Shown: positions 32,123 to 44,167, numbered from the stretch's first letter. The stretch is 64,000 nt of DNA from Haliclona indistincta (GCA_964017065.1 OZ024787.1:10093666-10157665); one strand, 5' to 3'. A program made the numbers and translations. Notes: generated from the letters alone by a model not told the origin.

Positions 32123-35100
32123 CTAAGATTTGCGTGTGAGCAGGTCCTCAATCTGTGTGGATGAGAATATCAGTAATCTTTCCAGTCTCTCCGAGTGTAC
32201 TCACTTGTTGTCTATACATGGTCTTCACGTCTTGTATGTCAAGCTTTAGTTCCTCAGTCTCTTCAGCTTTCTCACCATACATCTGCAGCATAGCTTCATA
32301 CTTCTGCTGCACTTCCTGTGAATAAGAGACAGAGTGTGAGCAAGAAGAGAAGGAGAGAGGGAGAGAGAGGGGGAGGTAGAGAGAGAGAAGGGAGAGAAGA
32401 CTCAGAAGAGTGTGTATTAGAGCGAGCACGGAGCTCAAGAAGAGCTGTCTCAAATCACTCACCACTAGTCTATTCTTGAGGGGTTCCACTGACTCTGCTT
32501 GTAGCTTGAGGTCTTCGTTAGCTGATGATAGTTTGGCTAACTCCTCAGTCATGGCAGCTCTCGACCTCTCCAAGGTGGACACTAAACTCTGCGAAAAAAT
32601 AACATAAGTTGATGTTGTGCAGCAGTGTGTTTACAACAGTGGATAAGAGAAGAGACAACACTAACAACATTCATAACCACATAATGAGATTCATAAGCAC
32701 GTAATTAGATTCACGACCATTATTAGGATGGAAAGTGCCCATGTGTGGTTGTCACCTGTACATTAGCTAGTTCTCCCTCTTTTTGTTTCAGTAGTGACTG
32801 TAGTCTCTCTAACACAACAGCTGATCCGATTGAATTACGATTGTATACTAAACCATCTGTATCACTCCCATCCTGACTAACAGATCGATCCAGTCCTTGT
32901 AGATCACCCTGCATGAGCAATAAGATAGCTTTAGAGTACACGTGGTATGATGTGGTGCACTCACATAGCCATGAGAGCTAGACACACTAGCTGATCGAGT
33001 GAATGGTGATGGAGGAGGAGAGGAACGAGAGATGGAGTGAGCTAGTTGATGCCTGAGACGTTCCTGCAACGAGAAAAAAACAGCAATCGTATAAAGTTCA
33101 AAATACAATAGTACATAGAGACAAGCATGTCTAGTATAATGCAGATTAGTGAAAGACTGGACAGGTAACCGGTTTAAATAATAAGAGTCCATTGTAGAAA
33201 GGTGTGTGGTGTTCCAGCCCCGTCGTGGTTTGATTTTTCTCACCTTTTCTTGGTATTCTAGTGTTGCTTTCTTGCTCTCAGCTTCTAGTCTGACTCGCTC
33301 GTACTCTAGTTGACGTTCTAATAGCTCCTGTATCAAACACAGTAACCAAACTGTCACATTCTGCTCATAGGTAGCAAACCTTTTCTTTCTTTACTTCATC
33401 AAGGGTCCGTGTAACATGAGACCGAACTGTTTCAAGTCTTGCTATCTCTCTGACAACAGCACAGGAAATACAGCAATGAGTAGCTGGTCTTCTCAAGGAC
33501 ATACCTTTGGTGACCATCTTCTATTGTGAGTAGTTTTGTGCGTTCCATTTCAACAGCTGCTGTGAGTTGAGATCTCTCTTGTCTCAAAGAAGTTAGTTGT
33601 GATTCCAGTAAGTTTACACGACCCTGCAGCATCATTTCCCGCTCAATAGCGCCTCTCTCTGCCTCAACAGATGCGGTCAACTGCGTTTGAGCGTCAACTG
33701 TGTAGAAATAGAAGTGTTAGAATAAAACCACCAATAAGCGCTAGAACCGCCAGTGTAGCAGAGTGGCGCAGTGGGAGCGTGCTGGGCCCATAACCCAGAG
33801 GTCGATGGATCGAAACCATCCTCTGCTACTATTTTTATATTTTTTTACCTCGGCAAAATTTACTTACCGAGTCTTTGTGTGAGCGTGGTTTCAACTCTCT
33901 CCCAGTTCGACGACTGTGCGGAGTGAGCAGACTGTAGACTCTCTATTTGACGCAGCAACGGTTTGGTAGCTGTGTGGAAATTCACTTTTAGCAACAGCAG
34001 ACAAAGAATACACTTACATACCATCAGAAATGGTGGATGAAAGATCCTGATTTCGAGATTCTGATTCTTGCATACGCTGGAATCGAAAAGAAACATTCAT
34101 CTTTGTGTTTTTTTCCCCTTTCACTTACCTGTTGCTGTTCAGCTATTTCTTGTCTCAGTTGCTCCTCTCTCCAAGCACTCTGCTGCTCTAGTCTCTGTAG
34201 ACTCATTCTCAAATCATTGACCTGGTGTATGTAGTAGAATGTGTGTGAGAGGGAGCAGAGATGAAGAGAGAGAGAGAGAAGGAGGAAGGGAGGGAGGGAG
34301 GGAGAAAGAGGAAAGGAAGGTAGTACAATGTACGACATCACACAACAAACAGTAAATTTGTCTATTAAAAAATTTGTGTAGACCTATGTATGTAGAAAGA
34401 AATATTGTACTTGTGTTGTGGGTTACCTGAAGTACAAGTGTGTCTTTCTCCTGCTGTGCCTCCAACTGCTGCTTCAGCAGCTGCTCACGCAATTCCTCTT
34501 TAGCCGTTTTCTCGGCACTGAGAGCCGCCACCTGGACTGCTGACTGGTTGAGTGCATTAGCCTTACGCAACTCAGTCAATTCTCTGTGAAACACACGTAC
34601 AGACCACTATTTTTCACTTAAACTTTTGATCCAAACCTGTATGAGCTGTCTAGATTACTTTGTAGGCTTCTCACTTTCTCCAGTAGTTCATCTCTCTCTG
34701 GCTACGGTACAGACAAACAAACAAATCAGTTTGATAGCTTGTCAACACACTGGTACCTTGATGGAACTCAGGTCCTTTGTCTGTTGTTCAGCAATGCTGT
34801 TCAATTGTGAAAGAGTTTCTAAAAACAGGAAAAAAAAACAAAATCAAGACAACAGTATGGTATGTAGTCTCATACCCAGATACTTATACCAGAGTCTGAA
34901 GGACTGGGCATGGGAGGAAGGGTCGTGTGTTTCTGTCACCAACCTTGGTATTTGAGTTCATTCTCTTCTCGCTTCTTTATAACTTCTTTCAGTCTCTTGA
35001 TCTCTGACTCCAAACCATCAATCTGCTGTCTACAAATTTGTATAAATCAATGTGACATGCAACACGCGTCTCACTTGAGGGAACTGTTCAGTTGGTCCGA

Positions 35101-35505
35101 CTGCTTGTCCTTAGCTCGTAGCTTCTTGATGATATTGTTACTGGCTAGTTGCTGCTTAGATAACTTCTCCCCTGAGGGAGTGAAACCACACAAAAATAAG
35201 CTTTAAACATGCTACTCAAAAACCAGTATCCATTCCTATACTAGAGGTTTATTGTGAGTGCACAAGAGCCAAAAATCATTGAAACAAAGCAAGTCCTTTT
35301 ATGAAATCTGCCCAGCTTACATTACAAGGGTGCCATTGATTTTTACCTTCTTCCATCAGTCCTGTCACTTGCTCCTCTTTCTCTCTAAGCAATTCTCTCA
35401 GCTCGTGTTCAGAACTCCTTTTCCTACAAGCACACAGTGATACAGTAACATACATCTTGAGACAACTACACACACGCACGCACGCACACACACGCACGCA
35501 CGCAT

Positions 35506-35536
<31 letters not shown>

Positions 35537-37267
35537 CTCACTGCTGTGAATACTCGTCTTCTACTGCTTGTAACTGCTTCTTAAAACTATCCCTTTCCTG
35601 TAAGAACGAAAAGCAACAAGCTGTTAGTTCAAGAGTTGTAGGTTCCTTCACTTGCCTTGACAACTGCTTGCAGCTTCTTCTCTGTGCTGGATAGTCTCTT
35701 AGCAAACTCCTCTCTCATCGCCTCGACATCCGAGCTACTCATCTTCAGTGTCTCTTGTGCCTCAGACAATTGCCTAAAAAAGATAAACAAAACCTCATAA
35801 ATCCTTGCAAAATTTGTAAAGTCCATGCAAAAAAATTGTAAGTTCTTGCAAAAATTTGTAAGTTCTTAAAATTGAATACACGGTAGTACAGTCAGTACCT
35901 TTGTAGTTCTTCGTTTGTCTCTAATAGTTGCATATTCTCTCTGCTCATCTCAATCAATCTGTTCTCTCTCACCTCAAGCACATTAGAGACTCTATTCAAC
36001 TCCTGAAAATGAACGAACAGTCAACAATAATAATGACTATAAAGTACAAACTGTACCTCTCTGATGTGTTCCACATTGTCAGTGTCCTTGTCTCCATCAC
36101 CACCAGCTGGCACTATCTCCTTCTCTCGTTCAGTGACTAAGGTTGATTGTTCCTCTCTCTCGTTGCTAGAAGAAATGCTTGTAACAGAAGCAAGAGTTAC
36201 AACTGGAGGCTCCATTTTAACCACATCTTTCTCCTCTCCTTCTTGCGGCACTACCACAGTGGTGCTTTCACTCGCTAACTCTTTCTCTCCTTCATCCTTT
36301 TCAACAGTGTCAGTAGGTGAATTATTGTCATTAGCATCATCTTCGCTCACGACAACCATTACCTCACTCTGCTCATGTTGTTGTGTGTCTGTCTCTCTAC
36401 TTGTTTGATTGTCTGTCTCGGCAATACATGATGCTAGCATTTCTTCCATTTTGTTCACTTCACTCTCATCAGTTCTCTTACTCGATTCAATAGTTCTTTG
36501 TTCATCTTCTTTTCCATCTCCACAATCCACACTCTCTTCTTGTCTGGTGTTTGAGCTATCTTCTACAGCTGTGATAGGTGAAGTTGGAAGAGAAGAGCTT
36601 GAACTAACACTAGTGGTATTGCTGGGACCTGCTATTTTATCTCCTGCAGAAACAGCAACTGGAGTTGAGGTGATCAGTGGAGAGGAAGAAGTGACTTGTT
36701 GTTCTGATGGTGGATTGGTCTGTGGTGCTGTTCTCTCTTCTGTTCTTCCTGATTGAGGAGTTTGTGATGGCGTATTGCTACCAGCTGGTCGAGGGGATCG
36801 TGCTTTACGGCTTGCTGGCTTGGTTCGAGTTGGTGTGTCAGTCTTTAGAGGAGTGGAGGTCTTGGCAGTGTCTCCTTTCCAGAATGAGCTGGTGTCTCCC
36901 CATGTTGAGCTGAAACTGTCTGAAGAGGGCTTGTTGTCACTGGGTCTCTCACTACCTGCTGCAGGTGCTTCTCCTTCATTGTGCTCTCCTTCTCTCTCTG
37001 TTCCAGTGCTGTCACTAGTCTGTGCTCCACTCGAGAGAGGTGAGTGGTAGGACACATTACTGGGCTCTTGTAACGAGTCTGATTCTTTCACTAAGACGAG
37101 CAAAACAGGTATTTAAACAAGTGTCTACATCATTCGACAAGTTCAAATCTCTTACCATTCTGTTCTCCTGATCTGTTTTCCTTTATATCCAGAACACGAT
37201 CTATAGACTTTTGTGCAGTAGAGAATGCGGTCTTAGCAAAACTAAAACTTGAGTCCAGCCAGCTCAT
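32123..37267 (-). CDS. TMF1: TMF1 (TATA element modulatory factor, ARA160), Golgi coiled-coil protein
   Basis: A golgin that tethers vesicles through Rab6 binding and was also described as a nuclear-receptor coactivator. It is complete. Exon 1 is 37267-37156 and starts MSWLDSSFSFAKTAF then AQKSIDRVLDIKENR, the diagnostic TMF1 N-terminus. Exon 2 (37090-36057) is a large Ser/Thr/Glu-rich low-complexity segment. Some 18 short exons follow (for example about 36002-35899, 35774-35655, 34585-34426, 34222-34128, 33699-33505, 33330-33241, 32911-32754, 32590-32462) and encode continuous coiled coil. The C-terminus matches the TMF1 Rab6/TATA-binding block: YEAMLQMYGEKAEETEELKL, then DIQDVKTMYRQQ (exon 32315-32205), spliced to IEDLLTRKS and stop (32152-32123). 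A donor-read-through stop just past 32205 would give a different tail; the spliced form matches the family better. Intron 33868-33699 hosts a tRNA gene. Confidence 0.92.
33757..33828 (+). tRNA. Initiator tRNA-Met (CAT)
   Basis: 72 nt starting AGCAGAGTGGCGCAG and ending CCTCTGCTA, with CAT anticodon at 33789-33791 in the loop CCCATAA flanked by GGG/CCC stem pairs. Features specific to the eukaryotic initiator are the A1-T72 acceptor pair, the three G-C pairs next to the anticodon loop, and ATCGAAA in the T-loop in place of TTCGA. The A box (GTGGCGCAGTGG) and B box region (GGATCGAAACC) are intact. A short T run follows at 33831-33836 and 33842-33847 for pol III termination. It lies in a TMF1 intron on the opposite strand. 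Confidence 0.96.
35465..35540. repeat. CA/CACG microsatellite in a TMF1 intron
   Basis: Alternating CACG and CA repeats. The Cys/Val/Arg-rich frame over it is an artefact. Confidence 0.9.
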
Positions 37268-37890
37268 CTTGATCTACGCGGCTTTTCACTGTTTCCACTT
37301 TTCAGACATTTTAATAATTGCATGGGTGTGATTATGGGCGCGGCGGCGCGCCCATAATAATCAGTGGTGAATCGGGTGATCGACCGAGCTAGGTCCGATC
37401 CGAGGAGCTCTCGGCAGCGAGCGAGCGAGTGTCAAGTTCAGAAAACGCGATGTCTGATCGTAAGTTATTTTTATTTTGTGTATTTTAAGCAAACCTTAGC
37501 TCTGCTCAGATAAGTTGCATTTTTCCACGCCCATAACTTTTGCGAACAACTTATATAAGCCAGGAAAACCCGAACTATTCTTTCTTGCTGCCCTTTGCAC
37601 AATATATTCTACAGTGTCCTGACTATTACTTGCCCGTTTTACAAGGAAAATGGGTGTACTCACACTCCAATAGCACTTGCCGTATTTGGAACAAAATTAT
37701 TTCGTACTCGGCAATCACGAGAGACCCACATAGGGGTGGGTGGGTGGGTGGGTGGGTTGTGGGGAGGGCGGGAGGGCGTCAGGTGGCATTTTTTTGTGCT
37801 CTGGCCAAAGGAGATGTATCTTCTTCCATCGCTCTTGCTGGTAGGGGATTTTTGCCGAAATCGTGTTTTCTCATTAAATATTCGCCCCCG
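36826..37890. repeat. Source copy of a 1.07-kb segmental duplication (TMF1 5' end)
   Basis: This stretch, covering part of TMF1 exon 2, intron 1, exon 1 and ~620 bp of upstream DNA, is repeated in the same orientation at 59559-60624 with scattered substitutions and indels. The upstream part includes the TMF1 promoter and a G-rich run of GGGTGGGTGGG at 37735. Confidence 0.9.
37268..37470 (+). promoter_or_regulatory. TMF1 upstream region with a possible divergent start exon
   Basis: This GC-rich stretch has GGCGCGGCGGCGCGCC near 37338 and repeated GCGA near 37415. On the plus strand an ATG at 37450 is followed after 10 nt by GTAAGT (ATGTCTGATC|GTAAGT). That is the same 10-nt start-exon layout as Death-family loci B and C (ATGTCTGACA|GT). 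No matching second exon is found downstream. In the duplicate at 60.2 kb the donor is changed to GCAAGT. Confidence 0.3.
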
Positions 37891-38276
37891 ATCTGTAACT
37901 TACAGACAGAGACCTTTTTGCAAAACCCCAAACATACGTATCTTCCTTGTGTACCAAAGTTTATGTCTGACATTTTGTGTGGGTGTGGCATGCCTAGGAA
38001 AGGTACGTGCTTTTTCGTCATTGGGTGGAGCTTGTTACGCCCACAAGACGAATGGCGACTTTCTTGGGTGATCATTGTGACTGAGCAGGCCTTCAACTAA
38101 CAGTAGAAACCAAAATATTTGTAATCCTGATGTTAGGGCAATCCATCCTTAACTTTTCACGGCCATAACTTTTTAATCATAACTTCAAATCTGTGACATG
38201 ATGACTAACATACATAAGTGACAGTCAATTTTTAACGATTACTAATTTTTTGCATGGATTAATCAGGTCTAACAGT
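37891..38276. other. No gene recognised
   Basis: Region beyond the duplicated block. Open frames on both strands run through it with no motif. The 37.5-38.1 kb frames continue across the duplicated boundary but are broken in the second copy. Confidence 0.35.
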
Positions 38277-38556
38277 CAGTGGCGTAGCCAGGATTGAACA
38301 GTCGCCCGGGCACTCATTAATATTCATGCACACTTAGTTATTAACAAAAGGTGTGGTCAATTAATATCGCTCGTCGAAAAATTGGGCTCGCGTATGCTAA
38401 GCTGCTTTTCGCACAGTTTTTTTCAGTGTGCAAACATTTTACTAGTTGCTGAGGGGAGACAAGCAGAACAAGCTTGCCACGTGTTCAAGGTCCAGCTCAG
38501 TTGCCCGGGCACTGGCACAAGTTGCCCGGGCAGGCCCGGGTGTAGCTACGCCACTG
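38277..38556. mobile_element. hAT-type MITE, 280 bp
   Basis: Terminal inverted repeats are CAGTGGCGTAGCC and GGTGTAGCTACGCCACTG. It is flanked by a perfect 8-bp duplication CTAACAGT (38269-38276 and 38557-38564). The CAGTGGCGTAGC end and 8-bp duplication are characteristic of hAT elements. The interior has repeated 'gcccgggca' motifs and no coding potential. Confidence 0.88.
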
Positions 38557-38816
38557 CTAACAGTTCAAAACTTGTTAAAAGAACTCAAGGAAGTGACTGA
38601 TGACTCGATTGATTTTATTACCATTATTAGCTAGTGTTTTGCATACTGCGGCACTGAAGCTAGATCAATAGATTACATGTCAACCATCATGCGTGTTTCA
38701 ATGTCATTGACACACGTGTGCACCCTGCAGCTTGACCTTGATTCAATCTTTAGAGCTACAATTATTACTAATACCTACTATAATTATAAGCAGAGAGCCT
38801 GCATTTTGATAGTCAA

Positions 38817-38995
38817 TGTCTCGTGAGTTAAGTGACAAGACGGGAATTTCAATATGCATGCTTGCATGGTGTTTCAGTATTTCATGTGTGCTTTGCCCTA
38901 TCCAAATTCAATACTCAATCATATGGAAGACTGCTTTAATTTTAGTACTGTACGTGTACAAGTGCAATCTACAAGTACATGGTAACGTACTGCTG
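38817..38995. repeat. Duplicated segment, partner at 57231-57385
   Basis: Shared text includes 'ttgccctatccaaattcaat', 'caatcatatggaagactg' and 'aacgtactgctga'. The two copies differ by substitutions and small indels. Neither encodes a recognisable protein. Confidence 0.75.
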
Positions 38996-39019
38996 ATTGT
39001 ATACATCAATAGCCGATAT

Positions 39020-39747
39020 AATAATAGACCTTTTCGTTTAAGACACAGAAGAATGCAATTATCAATAATTAATTTTTACGTCATATCCGTAGTAAAGCTG
39101 AAGCTGCTTTTACATTACGATCAATGGAGAATAAGCTAGTTTTGAACTGCGCGGGCTTTGTAGCGCAACTGAATATTCCAGAATAAGAGCAGTAGAAGAG
39201 AACTTTCGTCTTCCTAGTGTCTGTTAGTTTTTGTTCAGTTGCTCTACTTACTGCGTGTGCTGACTTCCAGCGGTCTATAGTATCACATCTCAGGGAACTA
39301 ATGGCAGCTATGAGTGCAGACAACACCGTTGTACTTACAGAAGACGATGTTCCTGGACCAAGCCTACATCCACCATACGACAAACACTACAACACAGCTT
39401 CGTCAATGCTAGCTAGTAGCTAGGTAATATGTAGCCTCGAGGCTAGGTCATATGTTGCCTTACCTCAGAACTCGGCCCACACTGTAAGTAGAGCGACGGA
39501 ACAAATGCGAGCGTATACAGGAAGGATGAAAGTTTTATTCTATTGCTCTTATTTAGGAATATTCGGCGGCTTTGCAAAACCCGCGCAGTTTGAAAGTAGT
39601 TCATTTCTCTATTGACGTAATGTAAAATCACTGCTAACAAAGGCCCAGCCTTACTACGGATGTAAAATTTCAATTAATTATGACGCATCTATGACGCATC
39701 TATGACGCGCCAACATTCCATCGCATTAAATGAAAAGGTCTATTATA
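39020..39747. mobile_element. TIR element ~730 bp with AATAGACCTTTTC ends
   Basis: The left end AATAGACCTTTTCGTTTAA and right end TTAAATGAAAAGGTCTATT are inverted repeats. Subterminal stretches ('gcgcgggctttg' left, 'tgcaaaacccgcgcag' right) also pair. A 68-codon plus-strand frame at 39217-39423 is enclosed. It is not recognised and may be captured host sequence. Confidence 0.65.
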
Positions 39748-39879
39748 GTGTACCCAAACTTTTTATAACCACAACAGCTGAAGCATAACATAATTTTCTG
39801 TACTTTCATGTATGTGCATTTGTGCGTAAATAGTAATGTAACACTATTCTTGGTTGTACTCACTGGCACATGTTGTTGA

Positions 39880-40020
39880 AGGCATTTAGTACTCTTGATA
39901 GACATTGGAAAGGTCTCGGTGATTGTTTGGTTGTCTGATGAGTATTTGACCAGGTTCGTACTCTGAATATATTCTTCGTCTTAATTGGACCAGCCTGCTG
40001 ATAGCTATAATGCACCACTA
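39880..40020. repeat. Duplicated segment, partner at 59060-59175
   Basis: 'ggtctcggtgattgtttgg', 'tgatgagtatttgacc' and 'ggaccagcctgctgatagct' are shared with 59.1 kb. This is part of the rearranged duplication linking 37-47 kb with 57-62 kb. Confidence 0.75.
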
Positions 40021-40236
40021 CAATTATACCTAGTCAAGAGTTCATTACCTGAGAGTATGCAACCAGCAATATACCCCTTTGGACGGCGTTGGGCATTTCT
40101 ACGTCACAAGTTTATACCGTATATCCGGTAATTTTCGTACGGTTCTAATTTTCGTAAGGGCTCCTGATGACGAAATTAAATTTTCGAAAATTTTTTTTGT
40201 AACGAAAGTTCTCATTGCCTTGTCACATATAAGTTA

Positions 40237-40380
40237 GACGCCGAGGCCATGGGATCTACGCGGTATAGAAACCCGAGAGGAAGCCATATAGAACCCGAGC
40301 GCATAGCGCGAGGGTTCTATGGCAACTCGAGGGTTTCTATACCGCGTAGATCCCATTGGCCGAGGCGTCTAACTTATTTA
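40237..40380. repeat. Foldback palindrome
   Basis: 'taagttagacgccgaggcc' and 'ggccgaggcgtctaactta' are arm tips, with 'gggatctacgcggtatagaa' mirrored inside. The loop is about 40 bp. Confidence 0.8.
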
Positions 40381-41215
40381 GAGTATAGCCATGAGTAGCT
40401 GGTATCTAAGCCGTAAGCAAAAGAAATGCACTCTCAAGTTCTCCGAGTCGTTCGTGATATAAGCGACCAGCTCCTCGACTGGGCGTACGACAGCGACAGC
40501 GACGAACTGTTACCGTGACAACCATTAATGAGTACGAGAGTAATTCTGCAACTTTACTCTACACCGCTACTCTTACGCCTTCGGTAGACTCCGCTGCTGC
40601 TACCACCACGAGAAGAAACCGCTCCTAGCTACTCGGAGTACTCCGCCCTCGACCCAACCTCTATCGGCAACGCCCTGGGAAACGCTCCCGTTTGGTGATC
40701 CGTCGTGCTGCGGACCTGCAAGTCGAGCAAGCCAGACCGACTGGAATTCCAAGGAAGACACTCAGTCCAAGACCGTCACTTCAGATAGTGATAGTCTATA
40801 CTCTCCCGCTTGAATCAACCAATGAAACGCCTGGTGTCTATGAAGAACACCTCGGTTCTATGTGAAATAGACCCTAGTAGCTAGTCAATCTGATTGGTCA
40901 ATATCACTATACTATACTCTAACTACATGTAGAACACGTGTAGAACCCTGCTTGTCGATGGTACCACCACGCGTGCACGACGAAGAAAGAGAATATAGGC
41001 AAGATATTTTCCATGGCAGATGCCTGCAGTCGTGGCGGAACTACTGGTACTGTGTCTGTCTCCGTGTCGGTTCTAACCACAGTCACCTCATAACGGTCTT
41101 GAACGTTTCTAGACTTCTGACGGCAGGCAAGTGTTTCTCCAACTATAGACATGGTAGCCTCTTATGCAACTAGAAACAGTCGTCGTGTGTCGAGAGCATC
41201 AAAATTATTTTTTAA

Positions 41216-42185
41216 GGGTGCAGACCCTAATAACTAGTTAAAGCACCGTTGCGAGTGCAATACGGGAATTATTGCGCGAGGGGTGTGGTCGAGACGGTGA
41301 TACAGCACGAGGCGAAGCCGAGTGCTGTATCAGCGTCGAGACCGACACCCCGAGCGCAATAATTCCCGTATTGCACGAGCAGACGGTGCTTTTACTGGTT
41401 TGTAGCACGACAGCTTGCCGCTGTCACTGAATCTTTGTGCCAGGGCGACTTATTCTCGAGGTCGAGCCATGGTCAGTCTCCGCCCACCCTATCTTTAACC
41501 CTCCTGGCCGTGCTATATTTTCCATATTGCGAACGGCGTTCACATTATGGAAAATATAGAACGGGCGACGCCTTTGATACGCCCACGCAGAGTGCTACAA
41601 CAACCATTAACTTATTCAGGAATGTACAAGCTGGACATTGTTACATACCACAAATGATATTCACTGTTTGTACAAGCACATTAACAATACTAATAAGTGA
41701 CAGTAGCCAGGCAAGATCCCGAACAATACATTCCTCAATAAAACTCTGTCTGTGGCCTTCAGAATAGACCCAAACTTGGATATATGACTATTAGCGACCA
41801 GATAAAGACCTTAACTTAGAGTTTTTTTAATAAACACCCTCTGAGTAGGAAAACCACGAGGTAAGTAGCTCATAATCGCACTTTCAAGCACAATACACAA
41901 AAAAGCTCTAAGTTACTGCCTTCGCCTTGTTGAAGTACGTATATATCCACAATCTGAAGCTCTACTGCCTGAGTGAACGAAAGTTTTATTAGCCTAAGCG
42001 TTGCATCTAGCCGCGCCCGTCACGTTTCCGTCTGGCACTTTCAGCGCTCATAGTTGGCCATGTGTACAGCCTTCGCCAGTCTTGTAGCATAGGTCTTTGG
42101 TTTCTTGGAATATCAGCAGTAGTTTCTGAGATACAGTCCCCTAGCAACCAGCCAAAAATACATGCGTGGGCGTGACACTGCACCC
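41216..42185. mobile_element. TTAA-flanked element 2 (piggyBac-type)
   Basis: The ends are GGGTGCAG and CTGCACCC, each next to TTAA (41212-41215 and 42186-42189). The inverted repeat is short (8 bp) but the TTAA sites match the piggyBac signature. It contains the 41238-41393 palindrome and an IR pair 'tatattttccatat' / 'tatggaaaatata' at 41510-41565. Confidence 0.5.
41238..41393. mobile_element. Foldback element, TTAAAGCACCG family
   Basis: The arms begin TTAAAGCACCG and end CGGTGCTTTTA, with 'gcaatacgggaattattgcg' and 'gtgctgtatcagc' mirrored inside. A second member with the same tips is at 58869-59024 but has a different interior. Confidence 0.8.
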
Positions 42186-42993
42186 TTAACCCTTTAATTA
42201 CTAAATTATCTTGCTGAAATTTTAACCTCGTAAATGCTGACCACTTCTCTCGTGAATATCTCGTGTGTCTTTTGTGCTACTGGTCTCAAATTTGCGTCCT
42301 TTTACGCCAGTGAGTAGCCGCAATTGCCCACACTCAAGTCAGTCGATATGCCCCTCCCACTTCGAAAGTGAAGCCGATAAAGTGCAACGACCTCGTCAAA
42401 TTTTGCTCAAAGTTAGTGCTTTGGGGCTGGCTACTGAAAAGTACACACAGATAGCAGTGGTTTTGGTGAGTGCAAAATGTAGCCCAGATCATAGAGAATG
42501 CACAAAAATGTGTTTCCGAGCACCCTGAAGCCATAAAATGTCCACAATTTCTTGGCAGCCATTTTGTTTCTCCTAAAACGTTGTGAATTTTGCACTGAAG
42601 CCATAGAAATGCCGAAGCCAATACGTTTAGCGCAGGGGGCGCGCCGAAAACCACTCAATTTTTTGCGGTTATTTGTATTCTTCAATTTGGCTTAATTTTG
42701 GGATATTTTAACACTTTTTGATAAAGTTATGGTGTCTGAAGTATGTATGTCGCCAAAAGGCGACAATAGGGGTTAAAGGGTTAATAGCATTTTAAATTTT
42801 GGTGTGATTTAATTTTCGAAAGGCTCAAGCGTTACGAAAATTAAATCCTATCTAAAATTTAATGTACGAAATATTTCGGTACCAAATTACCGGTTATACG
42901 GTACAGCAGAAAGCATTAGGGCCGCTATGCTAATGATATTCACTGTTGTGTACTGATATTCATAACAGCAATATTATTGTACTACTGTATAAT

Positions 42994-44167
42994 TATGCCA
43001 CGCGGTAGACGTGGCATATTTAGGGTTGGGCGGAAAATAAGATGGCGGCTACACTTAGGCTAAACGCAATAATTCACGTATGTCTTGGCTATTGACGACA
43101 TCAGGGGTATTTTAACTACCTAGGGGCTATCCTAAGAGGTAAGCGCTTTCAATGAGTCTACCTTTAATAAAGACCATAAGGCCAGTTGCTGTGGACATGA
43201 CAAGATGGCATCTCGCCTGGAGGCACTAAGTACGGCACTGCCATATCTTCGCCGTACGGGCGTTTCAAGCTAATCTAACGTTCTGAAGCTCTTTGCACGA
43301 TTTGTGCGATTACAAAGAGATCTTCAGTAAACCAGAGTTCACGTGGTCACCCGTTTGTTCATCTTTCTTTCTTCCTATTCTTCAGAGAGTCTAGCACAGT
43401 AGTGAGCGAACCAAACGCAACTAAACGTACACAGAAGCAACGCTACCTATGACCATCAGTGCACCTGATATCTGTTTATGCCTAAAACATTGGGAGAAGC
43501 GAGTAATTCCAGAAAAACGGCGATTTTTGGTCCATAACAGACTCCATTCCATGCTTCTGCTTGAACTCCGTTACTAGGTTACGCCTACTCGCGCACGCCC
43601 GTGTATGTAATAATTCTAATAAAAGCGCACCTTAGTACAAATGGCTTGGAACGCGAGTGCTGCTTCCACTAGCAGTGTTCACTGCAGACAACGAGCAAAT
43701 CTTCACTGATTTGCCTGTCAGGCTTGGTAAGAAACCTAGCTTAAGCTAAGCTAATGTTGCATGGTCTGTGTGCATGTAGTGCAGAGCCGACTGCAAGTGT
43801 AGTCACTCCGCGCATGCAGTACTGTTCTCTTTACAGTAACACTGTATTAACATAAGTGCTAACTAAGTCATTAATAAATAAAAAGAAAAGAAACAAGTAA
43901 TAAAAACATTTTAACCAAAATGCAAGAGATTTAGGGTTGGTACATTTATCGAAAAAGTATGGAAACAAGATTTTGAGGATTGTAACAATAGCAGTATAAT
44001 GCTACCTCCCTAAATTAACTGCTTTCGATAGTTGTGGTTAATTTTATAGGGAGGTAGCATTATACTGCTATTGTTACAATCCTCAAAATCTTGTTTCCAT
44101 ACTTTTTCGATAAATGTACCAACCCTAAATCTCTTGCATTTTGGTTAAAATGTTTTTATTACTTGTG
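42994..44167 (+). mobile_element. 1.2-kb repeat element, copy 2
   Basis: Same element as at 15093-16321, in the same orientation, with small indels (for example the shorter segment after 'acaaagagatctt'). It ends in the palindrome 43893-44165, only ~55 bp before the locus D exon. Confidence 0.8.
43893..44165. repeat. Near-perfect palindrome (copy 2)
   Basis: Arms of about 120 bp. Relative to copy 1 it lacks an 8-bp AAATGAAA segment and has three or more substitutions. Every change is present in both of its arms, so the arms remain perfectly complementary. Confidence 0.9.

Larger units (their letters stand above)
40117..42903. mobile_element. Large TIR element carrying nested insertions
   Basis: The left end 'accgtatatccggtaatttt' and right end 'aattaccggttatacggta' are imperfect inverted repeats, with 'aattttcgta' subterminal motifs on both sides (40140-40205; 42805-42890). 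Inside are a foldback palindrome (40237-40380), a TTAA-flanked element (41216-42185) and other sequence. No transposase is seen. Confidence 0.5.

Noticed and set aside
36064..37050. Plus-strand Ser/Leu-rich open frames across TMF1 exon 2
   Set aside because: Antisense of the low-complexity TMF1 exon, whose codon bias leaves the other strand open.
37540..38100. 186- and 158-codon plus-strand frames upstream of TMF1
   Set aside because: They overlap in different frames, include a G-rich simple repeat, and are broken in the 60.4-kb duplicate.
39217..39423. 68-codon frame as a host gene
   Set aside because: It lies wholly inside a transposon with inverted ends and has no recognisable domain. 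Noted only as possible captured sequence.
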